In this document: one piece after another, positions 1-4,510 of the stretch
How positions within the stretch are numbered: position 1 is the stretch's first letter
Layout of the letters: each line of letters begins with the position of its first letter
Source: DATLWR01 sp035576205
GTDB taxonomy: Bacteria; Pseudomonadota; Zetaproteobacteria; Mariprofundales; Mariprofundaceae
NCBI GenBank assembly: GCA_035576205.1
Contig: DATLWR010000066.1
Location: 1-5,304, forward strand
Direction of reading: 5' to 3'
DNA: 5,304 bases
Position numbers and translations under genes: made by a program
The notes under the pieces: generated by a model
What the model saw: the letters and a program-made list of their open reading frames with translations, nothing else
What the model was told of the DNA's origin: nothing
The model's database searches: none

Positions 1-8
1 GAGTTTCC

Positions 9-37
9 TTGACCGTTTTTGGGCTGCTGGATAGGGT
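9..37 (+). promoter_or_regulatory. Possible sigma70-type promoter of thrS
   Basis: TTGACC at 9-14 matches the -35 consensus in five of six positions. It is followed, after a 17-bp spacer, by TAGGGT at 32-37, which keeps only the T, A and final T of the -10 consensus. Transcription would begin near base 44 and leave a leader of about 80 nt before thrS. The weak -10 and the lack of more upstream sequence keep this tentative. It could equally be read-through from an upstream gene outside the window. Confidence 0.3.
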
Positions 38-123
38 TCGCGGCCCTTGTCGGGGCCTAGAAAACAAAGGATTTTCGGGCGGTTCGACAGGTCACTTTTC
101 ATTATCACGGGGTAGCTGACAGC

Positions 124-2028
124 ATGAATATTCGATTGCCGGATGGCTCAACCCGTACCCTCGCCGACGGTGCTTCCGCCGCCGATCTTGCCGCCGATAT
201 CGGGCCGGGCCTTGCCCGCGCCGCCCTTGCCGCCAAGGTGAATGGGGTCGAGCGCGATCTTTCCCACAAGCTGGCCGACGGCGACGAGGTTTCGCTGATC
301 ACCGAGAAATCGCCGGAGGGTGTGGAGGTGATCCGCCACTCCACCGCGCACCTGCTGGCCATGGCCGTGCAGGAGCTTTTCCCGGGCGCGCAGGTGACCA
401 TCGGCCCCGTGATTGAGGATGGCTTCTACTACGATTTCGCCTACGAGCGCCCGTTCACCCCTGAAGACCTGGAGAAGATCGAGGCGAAGATGGCGGAGCT
501 CGCACGCCTCAATCTCGACATCAGCCGCGAGGAGTGGAACCGCGACGACGCGGTGCGCCATTTCGAATCGATTGGCGAGAAGTACAAGGCGCTGCTGATC
601 GGCCGCATCCCGGCCGGCGAGACCGTGAGTCTCTACAAGCAGGGCGAGTGGCGCGACCTCTGCCGCGGCCCGCACGTGCCGAACACCAATCGCCTGAAGG
701 CATTCAAGCTGATGCGCGTGGCCGGCGCCTACTGGGAAGGCAAGTCCGAGAACGAGCAGCTGCAGCGCATCTACGGCACCGCCTGGGCGAACAAGGACGA
801 CCTGAAGGCCTACCTGCACCGTCTGGAGGAGGCGGAGAAGCGCGACCACCGCAAGCTTGGCCGCACGCTCGATCTCTTCCACCTGCAGGAGGAGGCGCCG
901 GGCATGATCTTCTGGCATCCGAAGGGCTGGGCCGTCTGGCAGGCCGTCGAGCAGGAGATCCGCGCCGTCATGCGCGACAACGGCTATCAGGAGATCCGCA
1001 CCCCGCAGGTGGTGGACCGCAAGCTGTGGGAGAAGTCGGGCCACTGGGCGACCTTCCGCGAGAACATGTTCACCACCAACACGGAGAACCGCGACTACGC
1101 CATCAAGCCGATGAACTGCCCCTGCCATATCCAGGTGTTCAACCAGTCGCTGCATTCCTACCGCGATCTGCCGCTGCGCCTCGCCGAGTTCGGTTCATGT
1201 CATCGCAACGAGCCGTCGGGCACGCTGCACGGCCTGATGCGCCTGCGGAATTTCGTGCAGGACGATGCGCACATCTTCTGCACCGAGAAGCAGATCCAGA
1301 GCGAGGTCGGCAACTTCATCGACCTGGTGTTCGAGGTCTACAAGCGCTTCGGCTTCGAGGAGGTGATCATCTTCCTCTCCGACAGGCCGGAGAAGCGCGT
1401 CGGCTCCGACGAGCAGTGGGACAAGGCGGAGGCCGCCCTGCACCAGGCGCTGAAGTCGAAGGACATCGAGTACGGCCTGAATCCGGGCGAGGGCGCCTTC
1501 TACGGGCCGAAGATCGAGTTCTCGCTGAAGGACTGCCTGGGCCGCGTCTGGCAGTGCGGCACCATCCAGGTCGACTTCTCGATGCCGGGGCGTCTGGGCG
1601 CCGAATACATCGAGGAGGACAACTCCCGCCAGACGCCGGTGATGCTGCATCGCGCCATCCTCGGCTCGCTGGAGCGCTTCATCGGCATCCTGATCGAGCA
1701 GCACGAGGGCAAGTTCCCGTTCTGGCTGGCTCCTGTGCAGGTGGCGGCGTGCAATATCACCGATGCGCAGGCCGATTACGTGGCCGATGTGGCGGAACGC
1801 ATGCAGAAGGCCGGTTTCCGGGTGGAATTGGACTTGCGAAACGAAAAGGTCGGCTATAAAGTGCGCGCCCACACTCTGGCGAGGGTGCCGTATATCCTTG
1901 TGGCCGGCGATCGGGAACGGGAAGAAGGCACCATCAGCGTACGCGACCGGGCGGGCAACAACCTTGGCACAATGACTGTTGAGGACTGGATCGCCGAAAT
2001 GCACCGGCTGCGCGCCGCTTACGCTTGA
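124..2028 (+). CDS. thrS: Threonyl-tRNA synthetase (ThrRS), class II
   Basis: This enzyme joins threonine to tRNA-Thr in the cytoplasm using ATP, and removes serine from mischarged tRNA. The 634 residues match the usual bacterial four-part length of about 640. An N-terminal TGS domain covers roughly 1-61. The editing domain follows, with HSTAH (72-76) and DLCRGPH (178-184), giving the expected His72, His76, Cys180 and His184. The class II catalytic core spans about 245-530. Its zinc ligands Cys332, His383 and His509 correspond to Cys334, His385 and His511 of the E. coli enzyme, and CHRNEPSG (359-366) is motif 2 with its ATP-binding Arg361. The anticodon-binding domain begins near WLAPVQV (534-540). 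The ATG at 124 gives the standard TGS start; its ribosome binding site (GGGGT, 109-113) is weak. Two oddities are MNCPCH where MNCPGH is commoner, and a switch to GAA codons in the last domain. Identification is secure. Confidence 0.98.
   Translation: MNIRLPDGSTRTLADGASAADLAADIGPGLARAALAAKVNGVERDLSHKLADGDEVSLITEKSPEGVEVIRHSTAHLLAMAVQELFPGAQVTIGPVIEDGFYYDFAYERPFTPEDLEKIEAKMAELARLNLDISREEWNRDDAVRHFESIGEKYKALLIGRIPAGETVSLYKQGEWRDLCRGPHVPNTNRLKAFKLMRVAGAYWEGKSENEQLQRIYGTAWANKDDLKAYLHRLEEAEKRDHRKLGRTLDLFHLQEEAPGMIFWHPKGWAVWQAVEQEIRAVMRDNGYQEIRTPQVVDRKLWEKSGHWATFRENMFTTNTENRDYAIKPMNCPCHIQVFNQSLHSYRDLPLRLAEFGSCHRNEPSGTLHGLMRLRNFVQDDAHIFCTEKQIQSEVGNFIDLVFEVYKRFGFEEVIIFLSDRPEKRVGSDEQWDKAEAALHQALKSKDIEYGLNPGEGAFYGPKIEFSLKDCLGRVWQCGTIQVDFSMPGRLGAEYIEEDNSRQTPVMLHRAILGSLERFIGILIEQHEGKFPFWLAPVQVAACNITDAQADYVADVAERMQKAGFRVELDLRNEKVGYKVRAHTLARVPYILVAGDREREEGTISVRDRAGNNLGTMTVEDWIAEMHRLRAAYA
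1834..1860 (+). promoter_or_regulatory. Possible internal promoter for infC within thrS
   Basis: TATAAA at 1855-1860 matches the -10 consensus in five of six positions and stands out in GC-rich coding sequence. TTGCGA at 1834-1839 is a partial -35, but the spacer is only 15 bp, shorter than ideal. In E. coli infC is known to have promoters inside the end of thrS, so the position, about 220 bp before the infC start, is sensible. The element may simply be Tyr-Lys codons, so confidence is low. Confidence 0.22.
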
Positions 2029-2037
2029 AAAAGCGGC
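2014..2037 (+). other. Hairpin spanning the thrS stop codon
   Basis: GCCGCTT (2014-2020) pairs perfectly with AAGCGGC (2031-2037), placing the thrS stop TGA (2026-2028) in the loop. An alternative smaller fold pairs CGCTT (2022-2026) with AAGCG (2031-2035) around a GAAA tetraloop. No T-run follows, so it is not an intrinsic terminator. It may protect the mRNA or influence coupling of thrS with infC. The pairing is visible in the sequence but the role is inferred. Confidence 0.35.
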
Positions 2038-2063
2038 CTGAGTAAAAAGAGCAGGGAGCTGGA

Positions 2064-2084
2064 ATGACAGGGGGCTCGTATTAG
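2064..2084 (+). other. Candidate six-codon leader ORF overlapping the infC start
   Basis: ATG at 2064 opens a tiny frame encoding MTGGSY and ending at TAG (2082-2084). The stop overlaps the ATT start of infC (2080-2082) by one base. A good Shine-Dalgarno sequence, AGGGAG (2053-2058), sits 5 nt before this ATG. Terminating ribosomes would end exactly on the infC start, which suggests translational coupling. It could also be chance: the peptide is very short and resembles nothing I recognise. Confidence 0.25.
2069..2082 (+). promoter_or_regulatory. Ribosome binding site and AUU start codon of infC
   Basis: AGGGGG (2069-2074) lies 5 nt before ATT (2080-2082). In the infC frame an in-frame TGA at 2065-2067 limits how far upstream the gene can begin. 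Between that stop and the conserved PIN motif the only initiation-capable codons are ATT (2080) and TTG (2095). The TTG has no ribosome binding site at suitable distance, so the ATT is preferred. An AUU start on infC is well known in E. coli, where IF3 discriminates against it and so represses its own synthesis. Confidence 0.8.
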
Positions 2085-2595
2085 TAAGAACGAATTGCCG
2101 ATCAACTTCGAGATCGAGGCCAGCACGGTCCGCGTGGTTGATGAGGATGGTTCGCAGTTGGGTGTGCTGCCTCTGCGTGAGGCGGTAGCCAAGGCCGAAG
2201 CGAAGGGCCTGGACCTGGTGATGATGGCGGCGAAAGCCGATCCGCCGGTCTGCAGGATCATGGACTACGGCAAGTACAAGTACGAGCAGAGCAAGAAAGC
2301 CAACGCTGCCAAGAAGAAACAGCATGTGGTGCTGGTCAAGGAAGTGAAGGTCGGAGCCAATACCGACACGCACGACCTGGAAGTGAAGACGAAACAGATT
2401 GTGAAGTTCCTGGAGCAGGGGAACAAGGTGAAGGTCTCCCTGCGTTTCCGGGGTCGCGAAATGGCCTATACCGGTCGCGGAGCCGAACAGCTCAAGCAGA
2501 TCGCGGCCACGGTTGAAGAGTGGGGCAAGCCCGAGAAGATGCCGGACCTCGAAGGGCGGCAGATGATCATGGTGCTTGCACCGGTGAAGAAGTAA
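2080..2595 (+). CDS. infC: Translation initiation factor IF-3
   Basis: IF-3 binds the 30S subunit, keeps it apart from the 50S, and checks the initiator tRNA and start codon. From the ATT start the protein has 171 residues, against 180 in E. coli. The N-terminal domain (about 1-68) begins with the PINFEI segment, close to the usual R-[IV]-N-x-x-I, and ends with the family signature RIMDYGKYKY (59-68). A lysine-rich linker (about 69-82) leads to the C-terminal ribosome-binding domain, with KFLEQGNKVKVSLRFRGREM (109-128). The KEVKVGANTDTHD segment departs slightly from the common KEIKLRP pattern but is colinear with it. The gene sits 51 bp after thrS and 13 bp before rpmI, the conserved order. 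Control is probably autogenous through the AUU start. Automated callers may start it at TTG 2095 and lose five residues. Confidence 0.97.
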   Translation: MSKNELPINFEIEASTVRVVDEDGSQLGVLPLREAVAKAEAKGLDLVMMAAKADPPVCRIMDYGKYKYEQSKKANAAKKKQHVVLVKEVKVGANTDTHDLEVKTKQIVKFLEQGNKVKVSLRFRGREMAYTGRGAEQLKQIAATVEEWGKPEKMPDLEGRQMIMVLAPVKK

Positions 2596-2608
2596 GGAAG
2601 GTACGGTT

Positions 2609-2806
2609 ATGCCGAAGATGAAATCCAACAGTGGCGCATCGAAGCGCTTTTCCAAGACCGGAAGCGGCAAGTGGAAGCGCAACAACGCCTTTGCACGCCA
2701 CATCCTGACCAAGAAGTCGGCGAAGCGTAAGCGCAACTTCCGTGGTACGGAGATTGTCGCCCGCGCCGACAGCCGCGAGCTCGGCCGTCTGGTCCCGTAC
2801 AAGTAA
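2609..2806 (+). CDS. rpmI: 50S ribosomal protein L35 (bL35)
   Basis: This small basic protein of the large ribosomal subunit has 65 residues, exactly the usual size. The N-terminus contains the family pattern MKSNSGASKRFSKTGSGKWKR (residues 4-24, written here only to locate it by its S-G-A-S-K-R-F core), followed by a Lys/Arg-rich stretch (35-45) and the ending LGRLVPYK. The start ATG follows infC by 13 nt and has AAGGAAGG (2594-2601) as ribosome binding site, which overlaps the infC stop codon. Close spacing implies co-translation with infC. In E. coli and Bacillus this junction is where L20 represses the operon. I cannot demonstrate that operator here by eye. Confidence 0.97.
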   Translation: MPKMKSNSGASKRFSKTGSGKWKRNNAFARHILTKKSAKRKRNFRGTEIVARADSRELGRLVPYK

Positions 2807-2830
2807 GTTTAAGGAAGACAGGAGAGAGCC

Positions 2831-3187
2831 ATGCCTCGCGTTAAATCTGGTGTACAGGCGCATGCCCGCCACAAGAAAGTTATCAAGGCAGCTGCCGGCT
2901 ATCGTGGCCGTCGCAAGAGCTGCTTCCGCACGGCGACGCAGGCGGTCGACAAGGCCCGCCAGTACGCCTACCGCGACCGCAAGGTCAAGAAGCGCGAGTT
3001 CCGTGCGCTGTGGATCGCCCGTATCAACGCGGCGGCCCGTGCCAACGGCCTGAGCTACTCCCGTTTCATCTCCGGTCTGAACCAGGCCGGTATCGAACTG
3101 GACCGCAAGGTGCTGGCCGACATCGCCGTGCGCGATGCAGCTGCATTTGCGAAGCTGGCAGAAACCGCCCGCGCGCAGATCCAGTAA
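2831..3187 (+). CDS. rplT: 50S ribosomal protein L20 (bL20)
   Basis: L20 binds 23S rRNA early in 50S assembly. The 118 residues equal the E. coli length. The basic N-terminal extension (1-57) is rich in Lys and Arg and contains QYAYRDRKVKKREFR (44-58). The globular domain begins with the family signature around ALWIARINAAAR (59-70). The start ATG has AGGAG (2820-2824) 6 nt upstream and lies 24 nt after rpmI. The gene ends in tandem in-frame stops, TAA then TAG (3185-3190). In known systems L20 is also the autorepressor of rpmI-rplT. The segment GRRKSCFRTATQAV differs from the enterobacterial GARSRVYRVAFQAV, which argues against a close relative of Escherichia. Confidence 0.98.
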   Translation: MPRVKSGVQAHARHKKVIKAAAGYRGRRKSCFRTATQAVDKARQYAYRDRKVKKREFRALWIARINAAARANGLSYSRFISGLNQAGIELDRKVLADIAVRDAAAFAKLAETARAQIQ

Positions 3188-3192
3188 TAGAC

Positions 3193-3214
3193 CGGTTGCC
3201 GGTTTCCGGCACCG
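3193..3214 (+). other. Hairpin just after rplT
   Basis: TGCCGG (3197-3202) pairs with CCGGCA (3206-3211) over a TTT loop. Alternatively CGGT (3193-3196) pairs with ACCG (3211-3214) outside a GCCGG/CCGGC core, with one bulged T. It has no T-run. Lying between the rplT stop and the terminator hairpin, it may stabilise the transcript 3' end. Function is inferred. Confidence 0.35.
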
Positions 3215-3227
3215 TATGGAATGATCG

Positions 3228-3259
3228 AACGGCAGGGCTATCGACGCCCTGCCGTTTTT
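3228..3259 (+). terminator. Rho-independent terminator after rplT
   Basis: AACGGCAGGGC (3228-3238) is perfectly complementary to GCCCTGCCGTT (3246-3256), giving an 11-bp GC-rich stem with a seven-base loop TATCGAC. The strand continues as TTTTT then GTTTG, the classic T-tract. It lies 41 bp after the rplT stop and before a long spacer, so it should end the thrS-infC-rpmI-rplT transcript fully or partly. If it is conditional it could act as an attenuator for pheST, but no antiterminator is evident. Confidence 0.92.
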
Positions 3260-3285
3260 GTTTGTGGTTTGTTTGCATACGGCCT

Positions 3286-3322
3286 CGGAGGTTGATTCAG
3301 GGCATCCTGCCCTTACCCTCCG
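3286..3322. repeat. Two-tier inverted repeat in the pheS leader
   Basis: An outer arm CGGAGG (3286-3291) pairs with CCTCCG (3317-3322). Inside it AGGGCA (3299-3304) pairs with TGCCCT (3308-3313) over a TCC loop. The outer and inner stems are separated by unpaired TTGATTC on one side and a short TACC stretch on the other. The complementarity is plain; a biological role is not established. Confidence 0.45.
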
Positions 3323-3333
3323 GGCGGGACGTC

Positions 3334-3357
3334 CAAATCGGCTATCCTGCCGATTTG
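3334..3357. repeat. Nine-bp perfect inverted repeat in the pheS leader
   Basis: CAAATCGGC (3334-3342) is the exact reverse complement of GCCGATTTG (3349-3357), with a TATCCT loop. It is followed by TCC rather than a T-run, so termination on this strand is unlikely. The loop and right arm share ATCCTGCC with the preceding hairpin. Confidence 0.55.
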
Positions 3358-3378
3358 TCCATGCCCTTGGCCTTGAAC

Positions 3379-3408
3379 GTATGGTGAAAAGCGCGGTTTT
3401 CACCATAC
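3379..3408. repeat. Twelve-bp perfect inverted repeat in the pheS leader
   Basis: GTATGGTGAAAA (3379-3390) is the exact reverse complement of TTTTCACCATAC (3397-3408), with a GCGCGG centre. It is the longest perfect dyad in the window. It is AT-richer than the surrounding DNA and has no terminator T-run on either side. A dispersed palindromic repeat, a protein operator or an mRNA hairpin are all possible. Confidence 0.6.
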
Positions 3409-3417
3409 TCGCTAAAG

Positions 3418-3435
3418 CCACCCATCCATGGGTGG
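3418..3435 (+). promoter_or_regulatory. Hairpin abutting the pheS ribosome binding site
   Basis: CCACCCA (3418-3424) pairs with TGGGTGG (3429-3435) over a TCCA loop. The right arm runs into the purine tract GGAGGGGAG (3434-3442), so the fold would occlude its first two G residues. This could tune pheS translation. The rest of the purine tract stays free, so any effect may be modest. Confidence 0.4.
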
Positions 3436-3454
3436 AGGGGAGACGAAAACGAAC

Positions 3455-4510
3455 ATGAGCGCTATCGACTCGATGAAACAGCAGCTCGCCGAACTGAAGA
3501 ACGAGGCACTGGCCGCTATTGGCGCCGCCGGCGATCTCGCGGCGCTGGAAGCGCTGCGCGTGAACTACCTCGGCAAGAAGGGCGGACTGACCGAAATCCT
3601 CAAGGGCGTCGGCAAGCTGCCGCCCGAGGAGCGGCCGGTGATCGGCCAGGTGGTCAACGAGACCAAGAACGCCATCGGTGAGGCCTTCGAGGCCGCCTCC
3701 GTGCACCTGCAGTCGGCTCACGACGCCGAGCGCATCGAGCGCGAGCGCGTCGACGTGACGCTGCCGGGGCGCTCTGCGGTGCAGGGCAGCCGCCATCCGG
3801 TGCAGATGGGGCTCGACGAGCTGACCGCCATCTTCGTGCAGATGGGCTTCGCCGTCGCCGAGGGGCCGGAGATCGAGGACGAGTTCCACAACTTCGATGC
3901 GCTGAACATCCCGCCCGAGCATCCGGCGCGCGCCATGCACGATACCTTCTTCCTGCAGGGCGAGCATGACGAGCCGCGCCTGCTGCGCACCCACACCTCG
4001 CCGGTGCAGATCCGCGCCATGCTCGCTGCCGGTGAGCCGCCGCTGGCAGTGGTGGCGCCGGGCCGCGTCTACCGCTGCGACCACGACATGACCCACTCGC
4101 CGATGTTCCATCAGGTCGAGGTGTTCAAGGTCGACAAGGATGTCTCCATGGCGCATCTGAAGGGGGTTCTGAAGCACTTCCTCTCCGCCTATTTCGAGAA
4201 GGACGTGCCGATCCGGCTGCGCCCGAGCTATTTCCCGTTCACCGAGCCGTCGGCCGAGGTCGACATCGGCTGCGTGCTCTGCTCAGGCAAGGGTTGCCGC
4301 GTCTGCAAGCAGACCGGCTGGATCGAGGTGCTGGGCTCGGGGATGATCCATCCGAACGTGCTCAAATCCGTGAACATCGATCCGGAGGTCTACTCCGGTT
4401 TCGCGTTCGGCCTCGGCGTCGAGCGGCTGGTGATGCTGAAGTACGGCATCCCGGACCTGCGCCTGTTCTTCGAAAACGATGTCCGCTTCCTGAGGAGGGT
4501 CGGCCGATGA
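3455..4510 (+). CDS. pheS: Phenylalanyl-tRNA synthetase alpha subunit
   Basis: PheS is the catalytic subunit of the alpha2-beta2 PheRS, which charges tRNA-Phe in the cytoplasm. From ATG 3455 it has 351 residues, somewhat longer than the 327 of E. coli. An N-terminal coiled-coil arm (about 1-95) is followed by the class II core. This contains HTSPVQIRAM (180-189), motif 2 in RVYRCDHDMTHSPMFHQVEVF (start 204, ending at F224), the phenylalanine-pocket FPFTEP (260-265), and motif 3 from GFAFGLGVERL (315-325). Ala317 corresponds to E. coli Ala294, which sets Phe specificity. Four cysteines, 273, 276, 281 and 284, form a CxxC-x4-CxxC insert absent from E. coli PheS. ATG 3455 is preferred over ATG 3428 because the purine tract ending at 3442 lies upstream only of the former, though its 12-nt spacing is long. 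It overlaps pheT by four bases. Confidence 0.97.
   Translation: MSAIDSMKQQLAELKNEALAAIGAAGDLAALEALRVNYLGKKGGLTEILKGVGKLPPEERPVIGQVVNETKNAIGEAFEAASVHLQSAHDAERIERERVDVTLPGRSAVQGSRHPVQMGLDELTAIFVQMGFAVAEGPEIEDEFHNFDALNIPPEHPARAMHDTFFLQGEHDEPRLLRTHTSPVQIRAMLAAGEPPLAVVAPGRVYRCDHDMTHSPMFHQVEVFKVDKDVSMAHLKGVLKHFLSAYFEKDVPIRLRPSYFPFTEPSAEVDIGCVLCSGKGCRVCKQTGWIEVLGSGMIHPNVLKSVNIDPEVYSGFAFGLGVERLVMLKYGIPDLRLFFENDVRFLRRVGR

Larger units (their letters stand above)
3260..3454. other. Hairpin-rich rplT-pheS spacer without a convincing gene
   Basis: These 195 bp separate the terminator from pheS. I find no convincing promoter, no tRNA and no Phe-rich leader peptide of the pheM kind. What it does hold is four successive dyad symmetries (3286-3322, 3334-3357, 3379-3408 and 3418-3435) covering more than half of the stretch, none followed by a T-run. 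It is either a structured leader of pheST, a set of dispersed intergenic repeats, or both. A promoter for pheS must lie here if the upstream terminator is efficient. Confidence 0.6.

Noticed and set aside
148..1155. Antisense open frame of about 335 codons inside thrS
   Set aside because: It is the shadow of a strongly biased coding sequence, with no family resemblance or ribosome binding site.
534..1859. Second forward frame of about 441 codons within thrS
   Set aside because: It is an Arg/Pro/Gly-rich shadow typical of an off-frame reading of GC-rich DNA; the thrS frame carries all expected motifs.
2095..2097. TTG as the infC start
   Set aside because: No Shine-Dalgarno sequence at suitable distance, whereas ATT 2080 has AGGGGG at 5 nt.
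2571..2607. Small complementary segments near the end of infC as an L20 operator
   Set aside because: GGTG/CACC and ACCG/CGGT pairings are only 4 bp each. I cannot see a convincing mimic of the 23S rRNA site, so the operator is not claimed.
1195..2802. Long antisense open frame of about 535 codons across thrS, infC and rpmI
   Set aside because: It lies opposite three well-identified genes. Such frames arise from codon bias in GC-rich DNA, and its translation shows no recognisable family.
3290..3298. GGTTGATTC as a tRNA T-loop
   Set aside because: It lacks one base of the GTTCRANYC pattern and there is no surrounding cloverleaf.
3361..3387. Eight-codon frame MPLALNVW as a pheM-like leader
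   Set aside because: It contains no Phe codon, has no ribosome binding site, and is not followed by a terminator.
3334..3408. Spacer hairpins as extra intrinsic terminators
   Set aside because: Neither the 9-bp nor the 12-bp dyad is followed by a T-run on either strand.
3428..3430. ATG 3428 as the pheS start
   Set aside because: It sits in the loop and arm of a hairpin with no ribosome binding site upstream; the purine tract lies downstream of it, serving ATG 3455.
2567..4177. Long antisense open frame of about 536 codons across infC, rpmI, rplT and pheS
   Set aside because: It is opposite known genes and runs through the terminator and the palindromic spacer. The translation is low in complexity and resembles no protein I recognise.
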